The notes: a model not told the origin generated them from the sequence alone. Counted from the stretch's first letter, positions 19,903 to 28,644 are shown. The stretch is 64,000 bases of DNA from DASPMP01 sp035758925 (GCA_035758925.1 DASTVV010000103.1:1-64000); one strand, 5' to 3'. A program made the numbers and translations.

Positions 19903-20519
19903 CGTTCTTCGAACGGATGTGGGCGTACATCACGTTGGGGGCGATGGGGATCGTGTGGGAGGAAGCCTCGCCCCTGCTTGGCGGTCTTGCGGCGCATGAT
20001 CGCAACCTGCGCCTGTTATCCGTGATTCTCGCGGTGGCGCTGGGCACCTGGCTGGCGACGCTGGTGCTCTACTTCCTGGGCAAGTCGCAGGGGCGCTGGC
20101 TGCGCAAGCGGTGGCCGCGTTTTCGAAAAGTCATTCTCCGATCCGTGGCGCTGGTGCGTCGCCACCCCTGGCGCGCATCCCTCATGGTGCGCTTCGCGTA
20201 CGGACTGCGCGTGCCGCTGCCGGTGGCCTGCGGCGTCGGACGCGTGCCGCTCTATATCTACGTCATCGGCAGCGCGGTCAGCAGTGTCGCGTGGTCGATG
20301 TTGTTCTCGGTCCTCGGCTGGGCGCTGGGACGCACGACCGAAACCCTGATCGGCCATGTGAAGGATTGGGAGCCAGTCATCGGAGTCGGGGTGCTGATCC
20401 TGATGATCGTCGGGTTCGTCTGGGTACGCCGGCGGCATCTCGCGGAACGCGCGGCCCTCGTGATCGACCCGGATCGCAAAACAACATCGCATCCGAATTC
20501 CACGAATAAGGCCGAATAG
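19899..20519 (+). CDS. DedA/VTT-family membrane protein
   Basis: The 206-aa protein begins within the stop of the deacylase gene (ATGA). It has four or five hydrophobic segments and a VTT core: an acidic re-entrant region (IVWEEASPLLGGLAA) and the basic motif SLMVRFAYGLRVPLPVACG. DedA proteins help maintain membrane energetics and are linked to lipid-carrier recycling or scrambling. The last residues (TTSHPNSTNKAE) are encoded by a repeat also found at 47369-47397, so the C-terminus may have been replaced by repeat insertion. A second VTT-type gene (TVP38) lies 2 kb away on the other strand. Confidence 0.85.
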   Translation: MTFFERMWAYITLGAMGIVWEEASPLLGGLAAHDRNLRLLSVILAVALGTWLATLVLYFLGKSQGRWLRKRWPRFRKVILRSVALVRRHPWRASLMVRFAYGLRVPLPVACGVGRVPLYIYVIGSAVSSVAWSMLFSVLGWALGRTTETLIGHVKDWEPVIGVGVLILMIVGFVWVRRRHLAERAALVIDPDRKTTSHPNSTNKAE

Positions 20520-20604
20520 ACTCCAGTCGGATCGCGTTCGAGGCCCGCGCCGAGAATCTCTGCCTTGCCGAGATCAGTTCGTGCTGATTCGAGGAATTCG
20601 GATG
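20488..20604. repeat. Copy 1 of a dispersed palindromic repeat (split arms)
   Basis: The 18-base arm CGCATCCGAATTCCACGA (20488-20505) is identical to 47369-47386. The other arm, GAATTCGGATG (20594-20604), matches 47387-47397. Here the arms are separated by about 88 bases, while in copy 2 they are adjacent. Similarity continues a few bases to the left (an A/C-rich CAAAAC stretch). The arms sit between two convergent genes. Confidence 0.75.
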
Positions 20605-20609
20605 AGTAG

Positions 20610-21647
20610 TCAGCGCCAGCGAAAGAGCTTCAACGCGAGCACGAACGAGATGACTCCCCAGGCAATGACGATCCCGACCTCGGGGCCCACGACGTTCAGC
20701 CCCGCGCCCCGAAGCATGTTCGCGCGCAGCGCGTCATTCACTGCCGTCAGCGGCAGCGCCTGGATGAACGGCTGAATCGAGTTGGGAAAATTCTCGGACG
20801 AGAAGAATACGCCCGAGAGAATCCACATCGGCAGCATCGCGAGATTCATCAAGCCGTTGGCGCCCTCGATGGTCCTGGGCCGCGCAGCGATGAGCAGTCC
20901 CACGGCACAGAATGCCAGCGCGCTGAGCACGCAGATCGCCACGAACTGCCACAGTGAGCCCCGCAGCGGAACGCCGAACACGAGGACGGCGAAGCCCACG
21001 AGCATCACCACCTCGATGATGAGCAGCACGAACCGCGAGATGAGGAAGCTCGTCAGATATTCCCAGCGCGACATCGGCGTCGCCATGAACCGCTTGAGCA
21101 GTCGCTTGCGGCGCGCGTCCACGACCGCGAAGCCGATGCCCCAGATGCCGTTCCCCATGAGTCCCATCCCGAGCAGTCCGGGCACGACGAAATCGATGTA
21201 GCGGGACCCACGGTCCCGCACGAATCGCTCGGTGGCGACCACGGGATCACCGCGCCCGGCCGCGCGCTGGATGGCGTCATTGGCCAGCACGCGCGCGATA
21301 CGCGAGTCCTCGCGCGTATCGTCGTACTCGAACTCGACGCGTCCCGCCTGGCGCGCGTTCACCACGAGCGCCACGCGTCCGGTCCGCAGCGCCAGCCTGG
21401 CGGGAACCGAATCCAGGTGCTCGACACCGAAGCCGCCCGACTTCTGCAGCGCCGACACTACCGCGGTGGCGGCCGCAGAATCGCCGACCACGCCGACGTG
21501 CACGCTCTGGGCCGGCCGGTTCCTGAACGCGATCCCGAGTCCCATCGACAGCAGGATCGGGAACGCAAGCGACCAGAACACCGCCTCCGGCTCGCGGATG
21601 AACTCGCGGAAGCGTGTGAGCGTCAGCTGCCGGAGCGAATCACTCAT
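20610..21647 (-). CDS. ABC-2 type transporter permease
   Basis: The 345-aa protein has a first membrane helix (AVFWSLAFPILLSMGLGIAF), a ~130-residue extracytoplasmic domain, and five C-terminal helices, including the ABC-2 region (VPGLLGMGLMGNGIWGIGFA, then NLAMLPMWILSGVFFSSENF). This layout is typical of DrrB/YhhJ-like exporters. Its start overlaps the end of the ATPase gene by 8 bases, so the two subunits are translationally linked. It would export lipids, drugs or glycans, substrate unknown. The stop codon lies directly next to the repeat arm at 20594-20604. Confidence 0.92.
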   Translation of the reverse strand: MSDSLRQLTLTRFREFIREPEAVFWSLAFPILLSMGLGIAFRNRPAQSVHVGVVGDSAAATAVVSALQKSGGFGVEHLDSVPARLALRTGRVALVVNARQAGRVEFEYDDTREDSRIARVLANDAIQRAAGRGDPVVATERFVRDRGSRYIDFVVPGLLGMGLMGNGIWGIGFAVVDARRKRLLKRFMATPMSRWEYLTSFLISRFVLLIIEVVMLVGFAVLVFGVPLRGSLWQFVAICVLSALAFCAVGLLIAARPRTIEGANGLMNLAMLPMWILSGVFFSSENFPNSIQPFIQALPLTAVNDALRANMLRGAGLNVVGPEVGIVIAWGVISFVLALKLFRWR

Positions 21648-22569
21648 CGCGCAGGTGCCGACCGGTGAGAGACACGAAGACGTCTTCGAGCGTCGCGGAG
21701 TGCGTGCGCAGCTCGGCCAGCGGCAGGTGCTCGCGCTCGAGGAACGCCAGGAGCGCGGGCACCGTCAGTCGTAATTCCGTGGACTCGAGCTCGAATGAGC
21801 CGTTGTCGTGTCGCACGGAACGCACACCGTCCAGCGCGCGAAGGATGTCTTCCTGCACGGCCGCCGAGCCCTCGAGGGTGAACGCCACGACGTGTTCGGC
21901 GCCCAGCGACGCGATCAGCGCGCGGGGCGTGTCGAGCGCGATCACCTTCCCGTGGTCGACGATGGCGACGCGGTCGCAGAGGCGTTCCGCTTCGTCCATG
22001 TAGTGCGTCGTGAGCAGGATGGTGCGCCCGCCGGCGCGAAACTGCTCGATCAAGTCCCAGAGCTGGCGCCGCGACTGCGGATCGAGTCCGGTGGTCGGCT
22101 CATCGAGGAACAGGAGCTGCGGATCCCCGACGATCGCGCACGCAACGGCCAGGCGCTGCTTCTGGCCGCCGGACAGCGTGCCGACGCGCGCGTCGCGCTT
22201 TTCGTCGAGCTGCACCAGCGCGATGACCTCGTTCACCTCCCGCCCCTTCCGGTAAAAGCTGCGGAACAGCCGAACGGTCTCGGCGACCGTGAGTTTTTCC
22301 GAGAGCTGGGTCTCCTGCAGCTGGATGCCGAGTCGCTCGCGCAGCTCGCGCGCATCCGACTTCCAGTGCATGCCCAGAACCTGGACGTCTCCGGAATCCG
22401 GCTCGAGCAGGCCTTCGCAGATCTCGATCGTGGTGGTTTTGCCGGCGCCATTGGGTCCGAGCAGTCCAAAGCATTCACCGGCGCCCACGGTGAGGTCCAG
22501 CGCCGACACGGCGTGCACCGCGCCGTAAGACTTATGCAGATCGCGAAGCGCCAGGGCTGTGCTTGTCAC
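21640..22569 (-). CDS. ABC transporter ATP-binding protein (ABC-2 exporter)
   Basis: The 309-aa protein has a complete nucleotide-binding domain: Walker A GLLGPNGAGKTTT, Q-loop region LGIQLQETQLSEKLTVAETV, signature LSGGQKQRLAVA, Walker B LLFLDEPTTGLD and the switch His in ILLTTHYMDEAERLCDRV. The ~80-residue C-terminal extension ending ATLEDVFVSLTGRHLRD is typical of DrrA/CcmA-like exporter ATPases. It is followed by its permease with overlapping codons and preceded, 9 bases upstream, by a TVP38 gene, so all three are probably one transcript. Confidence 0.95.
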   Translation of the reverse strand: MTSTALALRDLHKSYGAVHAVSALDLTVGAGECFGLLGPNGAGKTTTIEICEGLLEPDSGDVQVLGMHWKSDARELRERLGIQLQETQLSEKLTVAETVRLFRSFYRKGREVNEVIALVQLDEKRDARVGTLSGGQKQRLAVACAIVGDPQLLFLDEPTTGLDPQSRRQLWDLIEQFRAGGRTILLTTHYMDEAERLCDRVAIVDHGKVIALDTPRALIASLGAEHVVAFTLEGSAAVQEDILRALDGVRSVRHDNGSFELESTELRLTVPALLAFLEREHLPLAELRTHSATLEDVFVSLTGRHLRDE

Positions 22570-22578
22570 GCGCGGAAG

Positions 22579-23262
22579 TTACTCGCGCAGGCGGCGCAGC
22601 AGTGTGGGCGCCAGCGAGAACAGCCACATTCCCACGCTGACACCGGCCGCGATCAACAGCGCCTGGCGCGATGCGGAGCGCTCCGAGATCATGCCACGCA
22701 CGAGCTGCGAACCCACGTAGGCGTAGGCCAAGGCCGCCGGGATAGTGCCGAGCATCGTCGCCAGGAAAAGTCGACGCAGCGATGCGCCGGAGATGCCAGC
22801 CGCGTAATCCAGCACGGCGAACGGAGCGATCGGCAGGACCCTCAGGCGCAGAAGCTCGATCACGTCGTCGTGCTCGCGCAACCGGAACAGCAACCGATGC
22901 CTGCCGAAGAGCCGCTCCGCGGGTTTGCGCGCGATGCCGCGCGCCACCCAATGAGACAACACCGTCCCGCACAGGGCGCCCAGCCAGGCGAGCAACGCAC
23001 CTTTCCAGACGCCGAACAGGGCTCCGCCCACCAGTGTCGCAATCCAGGACGGCAGGAGCAGGGTGATGGCAACGCCGAATCCCACGACGTACGCGATCTC
23101 GGCGCCGGGTGTGGCCCGCAGACCTCGCACCGCTTCCATCAGCTCGCGCCTGCGGTCAAGTTCGAAATAGCCGAGCTTCCACGCCGCGACGATGGCGACG
23201 ATCATGACGGCCGGGATCGCGGCCAATCGGAGCAGGGACAAGGTTTTCGCCGGTCGCGGCAC
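22579..23262 (-). CDS. TVP38/TMEM64 family membrane protein
   Basis: The GTG at 23262 gives 227 aa, a normal family length. The open frame to 24318 is a shadow of the divergent barrel gene and no ATG occurs before the first helix. The first helix (LAAIPAVMIVAIVAAWKLGY) is followed by the VTT core: GFGVAITLLLPSWIATLVGG, FGVWKGALLAWLGALCGTVL and the motif VLPIAPFAVLDYAAGISGAS. Members are related to DedA and to eukaryotic lipid scramblases, which suggests phospholipid movement. It leads the ABC-2 exporter genes. The start is uncertain because no strong ribosome site is visible. Confidence 0.85.
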   Translation of the reverse strand: MPRPAKTLSLLRLAAIPAVMIVAIVAAWKLGYFELDRRRELMEAVRGLRATPGAEIAYVVGFGVAITLLLPSWIATLVGGALFGVWKGALLAWLGALCGTVLSHWVARGIARKPAERLFGRHRLLFRLREHDDVIELLRLRVLPIAPFAVLDYAAGISGASLRRLFLATMLGTIPAALAYAYVGSQLVRGMISERSASRQALLIAAGVSVGMWLFSLAPTLLRRLRE

Positions 23263-23340
23263 GGCGTCAAAGGAATCCGAAACACCCGTCGGCTTCAAGC
23301 CGTAGGCCCTGGGACACGCCTCACCGCTTCCGACTGTCTT

Positions 23341-25746
23341 ATGCAGGCTTTTCTTCTCGTCGCGCTCGCCATGCAGGTCAAGGCGGACGTCACCGTCAAA
23401 CGCGATAGCACGGATTCGACGAAGAAAGACGTCAACATCCAGTTCACGCTGGGCCCCTCCGGCGATGCGGATCGGCGCAGGCGTGAGCCGAAACGGATTC
23501 CGGTGACCGAGGAGCACCTGCGCACTGCCTTCAAGTCGCCGCTCGCCCGAACACTCCTCTTGCGGGCGCGCGCGGCGCGAATGGCGCAGGACTCCGCTCT
23601 CATCAGCTATGACGCCTCGGCCTTCATGCGCATTTCGGCTGGCCTGGGTTTCTCCAAGATCGGACGCGACCGCCTGATCTTCCGCCACGAGAACGCCACG
23701 CACGTGCGCTGGCATCGCGACGTCGGCGCGTGGGTCGAGGTGAAAGGGGCGAGGACGGCCATCCCGGTGGCGCCCGACGAAGCGAAGGAAGAGACGCGAT
23801 CCGAGCTCGCCGACGAGGACATCTCGACACTGCCCTACTTCCCCGGTCAGGAACCGCTGCTGGCCCTCAATGGCAACGGCGTCGTGAAGTCGCAGGTGGA
23901 TGAGCGCGACATCGTCCATCCGATCGCGGAAGGCGCCGAGGCCTACTACACGTACGGAGTCGGCGACTCGATCACGTTCCGCCTGCCGGACGCGCGGACG
24001 ATCAACCTTCGCGAAATCCGTGTGCGGCCGCGCCAGAGCAAGTGGAACGTCGTCGTGGGATCGATGTGGTTCGACAACAGCAGCGGCCAGCTCGTGCGCG
24101 CCGCGTACAGATTCTCGGTCCCCATGGACGTCTGGGCTGTCGTGGATGAGGAGGATCCCAAGGCGCAGGACGAGATTCCGGTCTGGGTCAAGCCGCTGAT
24201 CTCTCCCATGCGCGCGCAGATCAGTGCAGTGGCGGTGGAGTATGGGTTGTACCAGGGACGTTTCTGGCTGCCGCGCATCAAGAGCGCTGAAGGCGACGCG
24301 CAAGTGAGCTTCATGCACGTTCCCTTCAAGTTCGAGCAGAGCTTCAAGTTCGCGACGGTGAACGCGATCGATTCGCTGCCCGCCATCCAGCTCCCGCCGG
24401 CGCCAGCCGAGCCGCCCGACTCACTCTCGGAAGAACAAAAGGACAAATGGCGCGACTCCGTGCGCGACGCGCGCTTCGAGCGCCGCCACGCGGAGCGTGA
24501 CTCGGTGCGCAGAGGGCTCAAGGCCGACACGAGTGCGTGCGCTGATCCGAATGGAGTCCGGACTACCACGCGACGCACGTATCAGGGCGCGAACGTCAAG
24601 GTTGCCCAGGTCGTTCCGTGCGACCTCGCCAAACTGGAGAATTCGCCGGAGCTCCCGAAGTCCATCTACGACGAAGGCGAGGAGGTTTTCGGTTCGAAGG
24701 AACGGGATGCGCTGATCAAGGAGGCACTGTCGATGGGCGCGCAACCGCCATTCGCCCTTGGTGCCATCCCGCCGAGTCTCAAATGGGGACTCGAGTTCAC
24801 GCGTTTCAATCGCGTCGAAGGGCTTTCCACCGGCGCGCTGGTGGAGCAGCAGCTTGGCTCGGGATACACGGCGTCATTGCTCGGCCGGCTGGGACATGCG
24901 GACCTCGAGCCCAACGTTGAGCTGGGGCTCGCCCGATCGAATCTCGTGACCATCGTCCGCCTGCGAGGCTACAACCGCCTGGTGTCGGCCAGCGACTGGG
25001 GCAATCCGCTCAGCTTCGGCAGCTCGCTCTCCGCGCTGCTGTTCGGCCGCGACGAAGGCTTTTACTACCGGTCGACGGGCGCCGAGCTGGAATGGGAGCG
25101 CAACCGAGGGGCGCTGATCACCTGGCGGCTCTTCGCCGAGCGGGAGCGCACGGCGACGCCTGAAAACAGTTTTTCTCTTGGGCCGCGCTTCATCCCCAAC
25201 ATCGTTTCGCGCACGGGGCAGTACGCCGGGTTTGCGACGCGACTCGTGCACACGAAGGGGCTTGATCCCAACGGGTTCCGCGTGTTTACCGATCTTCGCC
25301 TGGAGAGCGCGGTGAGTGATTCCGCGAGCTCCGTATATGGTCGTGGTGCACTCGATCTGACGTTCACCCAGGGTATCGGCCGCGTTGCCGCGGCGCTCAC
25401 GATGGCGGGCGGCACGTCGGCTGGTGTGGTGCCGGCGCAACGGCAGTGGTATCTGGGGGGGTCGTACACCGTGCGTGGCCAGCGCGCCGACACCGCGCAG
25501 GCGGGGAACGCATTCTGGCTGGGCCGACTCGAGGTCGGGGGGGCCGTGAGTGGTGTTCGTCCTGTCGTGTTCGGTGATGTGGGCTGGGTGGGCGACCGCG
25601 AGACGTGGAGGGACGTCGGGCGCCCGATGAGCGGCGTGGGCGTCGGCGCGTCGATGATGGACGGGCTGATTCGCGTGGATCTCGCCCGTGGATTATACCC
25701 GCAGAAGCGCCTGCGGTTTGACGCATATCTCAACGCAAAGTTCTAG
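23341..25746 (+). CDS. Outer-membrane protein with a DUF5686-like N-terminus and a C-terminal Omp85-type barrel
   Basis: The 801-aa protein starts at ATG 23341 with a short hydrophobic leader (MQAFLLVALAMQVKA). Residues ~80-380 form a beta-rich domain with the string KWNVVVGSMWFDNSSGQLVR, resembling the DUF5686 proteins of Bacteroidota. A Pro- and charge-rich linker (~345-400) follows. From ~480 there are alternating strand patterns ending in the Omp85-style finish (QWYLGGSYTVRGQ, then PVVFGDVGWVGD, then VDLARGLYPQKRLRFDAYLN) with a terminal aromatic (KF*) expected of a BAM substrate. No POTRA domain was recognised, so it is not BamA itself. The role is unknown; it may be a transporter or a surface-antigen barrel. 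Confidence 0.82.
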   Translation: MQAFLLVALAMQVKADVTVKRDSTDSTKKDVNIQFTLGPSGDADRRRREPKRIPVTEEHLRTAFKSPLARTLLLRARAARMAQDSALISYDASAFMRISAGLGFSKIGRDRLIFRHENATHVRWHRDVGAWVEVKGARTAIPVAPDEAKEETRSELADEDISTLPYFPGQEPLLALNGNGVVKSQVDERDIVHPIAEGAEAYYTYGVGDSITFRLPDARTINLREIRVRPRQSKWNVVVGSMWFDNSSGQLVRAAYRFSVPMDVWAVVDEEDPKAQDEIPVWVKPLISPMRAQISAVAVEYGLYQGRFWLPRIKSAEGDAQVSFMHVPFKFEQSFKFATVNAIDSLPAIQLPPAPAEPPDSLSEEQKDKWRDSVRDARFERRHAERDSVRRGLKADTSACADPNGVRTTTRRTYQGANVKVAQVVPCDLAKLENSPELPKSIYDEGEEVFGSKERDALIKEALSMGAQPPFALGAIPPSLKWGLEFTRFNRVEGLSTGALVEQQLGSGYTASLLGRLGHADLEPNVELGLARSNLVTIVRLRGYNRLVSASDWGNPLSFGSSLSALLFGRDEGFYYRSTGAELEWERNRGALITWRLFAERERTATPENSFSLGPRFIPNIVSRTGQYAGFATRLVHTKGLDPNGFRVFTDLRLESAVSDSASSVYGRGALDLTFTQGIGRVAAALTMAGGTSAGVVPAQRQWYLGGSYTVRGQRADTAQAGNAFWLGRLEVGGAVSGVRPVVFGDVGWVGDRETWRDVGRPMSGVGVGASMMDGLIRVDLARGLYPQKRLRFDAYLNAKF

Positions 25747-25804
25747 TTCTCACTACCGCTTTTCCCGACAGAAAGCGAAAAAGCGCGGGCGTAGCTTGGC
25801 GCAC

Positions 25805-26632
25805 ATGGGACAAGTCGTGATGGGCAGTGAAGCGTTCAAAGCGACGCCACTGCGAAACGGGATTCTGGCCGCGCTCCCGGCTGACGAAATGCGGCAGGTG
25901 GAACCGTACCTCGGGCACGTGTCACTGCATGCGCGTGAAGTGTTGCACCGTGCGGGCGAACCGATCGAGTACGTCTACTTTCCTGAAGGGGCAGTCGTCT
26001 CGCTCCTTAGTGTTCTCGAAGACGGTGCGACCGTCGAAACCGCGATGGTGGGGCAGGAGGGCCTCGTGGGCCTCTCGGTCTTCCATCGCGCGCCTGCACC
26101 GACCGAGCAGGCGATCGTGCAGGGCGAAGGGGCGGCGCGTCGCATGAGCGCCGAGTCGTTCGCGGCGGCGGCCAACACGTGTCCGACGCTGCAGAACCGC
26201 GTGCACCGGTTCGCCCTGGCGCAGATGACGCTCACGGCGCAGTCGTCGGCGTGCGACCGTCGCCATTCGGTGGTGCAGCGCTGCGCGCGCTGGCTGCTGA
26301 TCGCGTACGATCGCGCCAGCTCGGAAGAGATCGGGCTCACCCATCTCTTCCTCTCGCAGATGCTCGGCGTGCGGCGTTCCAGCGTGACCGTCGCCGCCGA
26401 GAGCCTGCGGGGCGCCGGCGCCATCGAGTACACCCGCGGACGCGTGCGCGTCAAGGATCGCCAGAAGCTGGAATCGCTGTCGTGCGAGTGCTACTCGATG
26501 ATTCGCGGCGCGTATGCCAGGCTGCTCGATCCCGGCGCCGTGCAGGCCCCGGGAACGCCATCGTCACTGTTTCTTCAGCCGGTCCTTCATAAGGAGCTGA
26601 ATGACGAAGGCGTTGCCCGCGGTGTGTGGTGA
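25805..26632 (+). CDS. Crp/Fnr family transcriptional regulator
   Basis: The 275-aa reading starts at ATG 25805; ATG 25820 is nearly as likely. Residues ~20-140 form the cNMP-binding-like sensor domain (VLHRAGEPIEYVYFPEGAVV, ETAMVGQEGLVG). The C-terminal winged helix carries HLFLSQMLGVRRSSVTVAAE and EYTRGRVRVKDRQKLE. A Cys pair in LESLSCECYSM is common in this subfamily. The glycine-arginine phosphate cassette of true cAMP receptors is not evident, so the ligand may be something else or none. The last 69 bases overlap the convergent plug-like gene, so the extreme C-terminus could be drift. Confidence 0.9.
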   Translation: MGQVVMGSEAFKATPLRNGILAALPADEMRQVEPYLGHVSLHAREVLHRAGEPIEYVYFPEGAVVSLLSVLEDGATVETAMVGQEGLVGLSVFHRAPAPTEQAIVQGEGAARRMSAESFAAAANTCPTLQNRVHRFALAQMTLTAQSSACDRRHSVVQRCARWLLIAYDRASSEEIGLTHLFLSQMLGVRRSSVTVAAESLRGAGAIEYTRGRVRVKDRQKLESLSCECYSMIRGAYARLLDPGAVQAPGTPSSLFLQPVLHKELNDEGVARGVW

Positions 26633-26968
26633 CATCGAGTTGCCCGGCTTGTAGTAGCGGATTTCCTGTACGTCGGCCGCCTTGTAGAAGCGGAGCACGC
26701 TCGTGTCTCCCTGCTGCTGCGAGCCGACGTACACGAGCAGCTGGTTCTGGACGCCGGAGATCGTCTGTTCGCCCAGACCGGCACCGCCGCCGCCATTGAA
26801 CGTCACCATGTTGGGTCGAATCCTGGGAAGCACCTCGCCCAGCGAGGCGTCGCCATACTCGGCCAACTCCTCCATGGTGATCTTGGAGGGGTCGCGCTTG
26901 ACCTTCTTCTGTGCCTCGGCCGGCGAAGCGATGACAACGAGCGCAAGCAACAGCAGCAATCGACGCAC
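26564..26968 (-). CDS. Small exported protein resembling an isolated TonB-receptor plug domain
   Basis: The GTG at 26968 is chosen because TGGAG lies five bases before it and the signal peptide begins there (RRLLLLLALVVIASPAEAQ); ATG 27004 is the alternative. The 134-aa protein contains TISGVQNQLLVYVGSQ, then LRFYKAADVQEIRYYKPGN and GNAFVIQLLMKDR, matching the plug-domain pattern in which a strand is followed by DVEEIRYY and a final strand. No barrel follows, so it cannot be a complete TonB-dependent receptor. It may be a stand-alone periplasmic module or a partner of a barrel encoded elsewhere. Confidence 0.72.
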   Translation of the reverse strand: MRRLLLLLALVVIASPAEAQKKVKRDPSKITMEELAEYGDASLGEVLPRIRPNMVTFNGGGGAGLGEQTISGVQNQLLVYVGSQQQGDTSVLRFYKAADVQEIRYYKPGNSMSPHTAGNAFVIQLLMKDRLKKQ

Positions 26969-27034
26969 ACAGTCTCCAGGTTGCCGTTCGCTGCTATGAT
27001 GCATGCGCGACCCCGGCCGCGCTAGCTTGCGCGC

Positions 27035-27742
27035 ATGTCACCCAAGCGAAGCAGCCCCAAGCGGAGTGGACCGCGGCGCCCCGCGGCCCCAAAGCGATCG
27101 GCCGCCGCCCCGATCATCAGCCCACAGGTCTCGGAATACCTCGAGAAGCTGGTGCCATCACGTCCCCCGGAGCTGGCGCTCATGGAGCGCGTGGCGCGGA
27201 AGACGAACTTTCCCATCATCGGTCCCGCGGTTGGGCAGCTGTGCTACCTGCTGGCCCGCGCGATCGGCGCACGTCGTGTGTTCGAGCTGGGGAGCGGCTA
27301 TGGGTATTCCACGGCGTGGTTTGCTCGTGCCGTGAAGGAGAACGGTGGCGGCGTGGTGCACCACGTGGTGTGGGACCAGGACCTGTCGCGGCGCGCCCGT
27401 GCCCACCTCGATGCCCTCGAGCTGGGCGACCAGGTGCACTACACCGTCGGAGAAGCGGTCGACACGCTGCGGAAGACGGGCGAGCAGTTCGACATCATCT
27501 TCAACGACATCGACAAGCGCGCATATCCCGACTCCCTGCCCGTCATCGAGTCCCGTCTGCGGAGCGGCGGGTTGCTGATCACGGACAACCTGCTGTGGAG
27601 TGGCCGGATCTTCGACGCCGCTGACAAGAGCGAGGACACGAAGGGCGTCCGCAAGCTCACCCGTCTGGTCACCGACTCGCCCGTGTGGTCCGCGTCCATC
27701 ATCCCGATTCGCGACGGGGTGCTCGTCGCGCGCAAAGCCTGA
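27035..27742 (+). CDS. O-methyltransferase family protein
   Basis: The 235-aa protein has a Lys/Arg/Pro-rich N-terminal tail (~25 residues) and then a class I SAM-dependent fold. Motif I is VFELGSGYGYSTAWFARAV, the acidic post-motif region is HVVWDQDLSRRARAHL, and FDIIFNDIDKRAYPDSL and GGLLITDNLLWSG match the metal-dependent catechol/caffeoyl-CoA O-methyltransferase family, with Asp and Asn ligands in the expected segments. The substrate is unknown. It overlaps the phosphoesterase start by one base (TGATG), so the two are co-translated. Confidence 0.9.
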   Translation: MSPKRSSPKRSGPRRPAAPKRSAAAPIISPQVSEYLEKLVPSRPPELALMERVARKTNFPIIGPAVGQLCYLLARAIGARRVFELGSGYGYSTAWFARAVKENGGGVVHHVVWDQDLSRRARAHLDALELGDQVHYTVGEAVDTLRKTGEQFDIIFNDIDKRAYPDSLPVIESRLRSGGLLITDNLLWSGRIFDAADKSEDTKGVRKLTRLVTDSPVWSASIIPIRDGVLVARKA

Positions 27743-28632
27743 TGCCGGCGGCCGGGCCGCGCTGGTGGGGTCGGGCCCGGCACGCGGGGGTCAGGAAGAA
27801 GGCGATCGACGTCGCGCTGGGCCTGGTGTACACCGGCGGCTGGCCTGCGGTCATCACCAGGGCCATCGGCCTTCAAGGCGATCTTCAGGTGTCCGAGCAC
27901 GTGTTTCGCATACGCCGGGCTCGCGCGGATGCGCCGCCTCTTCGTCTGGCGTACGTGTCCGACTTTCACGCCGGCCCGACCGTCCATCCGGAGCTGATGG
28001 CCGCCGTGCTGGCGGCGATCGGATCGTCGGACGTGGAGCTGTTACTGCTCGGCGGCGACTTCATCTCGTTCCACGCGCGCTATGTGGATCGCCTGATCGA
28101 CGGATTGGAACGCGTGACGGCGCCGCTGGGCAAGTTCGCCGTGCTCGGCAACCACGACCTGCTCGGTGACGACGAATACATCGTGCGCCGTCTCGCCGAC
28201 GCGGGCGTCACGACGCTGGTCAACGCGAACGCGCGGCTGGCCGCGCCGTACGACGACATCTGGGTGTGCGGCCTGGACGACTGGGACGAAGGCGAGCCGG
28301 ACGCCGATCGCGCCTTGCACGGCGCGGATGGCACGCGGATCGTGCTGGCCCATCAGCCGGACGCGCTTTTGTCGATCGGCGATCGCCCGTTCGATATCGC
28401 GTTCTTCGGCCACGTGCACGGCGGCCAGTTCCTGCTCGACAATCGCCGCCCCCTCATCAGCCATCGCGGTCCGATCAGCAAGCTGTACATGCACGGCGGC
28501 GTGTTTCACGCGGGTGTGCATGACGCGCCCGTCCTCGTGAGCCGTGGCATCGGTACCAGTACGCTGCCGGCGCGTCGGCACGCGGATCCCGAAGTGCACC
28601 TCTGCACGCTCGTCGCGAAGTCCGAGGTCTAG
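27742..28632 (+). CDS. Calcineurin-like metallophosphoesterase (YkuE-like)
   Basis: The start overlaps the methyltransferase stop, giving 296 aa. Dimetal motifs are all present in order: LAYVSDFHAGPTVHP (D, H), LLLLGGDFIS (GD), FAVLGNHDLLG (GNHD), IVLAHQP (H) and AFFGHVHGGQFL (GHxH). Length and motifs match membrane-associated UDP-diacylglucosamine-type or general calcineurin phosphoesterases such as YaeI/YkuE. The N-terminus is basic and weakly hydrophobic, without a clear signal peptide. The substrate is not predictable, although YkuE-type enzymes are linked to the cell envelope. Confidence 0.9.
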   Translation: MPAAGPRWWGRARHAGVRKKAIDVALGLVYTGGWPAVITRAIGLQGDLQVSEHVFRIRRARADAPPLRLAYVSDFHAGPTVHPELMAAVLAAIGSSDVELLLLGGDFISFHARYVDRLIDGLERVTAPLGKFAVLGNHDLLGDDEYIVRRLADAGVTTLVNANARLAAPYDDIWVCGLDDWDEGEPDADRALHGADGTRIVLAHQPDALLSIGDRPFDIAFFGHVHGGQFLLDNRRPLISHRGPISKLYMHGGVFHAGVHDAPVLVSRGIGTSTLPARRHADPEVHLCTLVAKSEV

Positions 28633-28644
28633 ATCACGTAGGTC

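Noticed and set aside
21808..23340. 511-codon upstream extension of the barrel-protein gene
   Set aside because: It lies opposite the ABC ATPase and TVP38 genes; the signal-like leader begins at ATG 23341.
23263..24318. Upstream extension of the TVP38 gene
   Set aside because: This part of the frame is antisense to the barrel-protein gene and lacks membrane helices.
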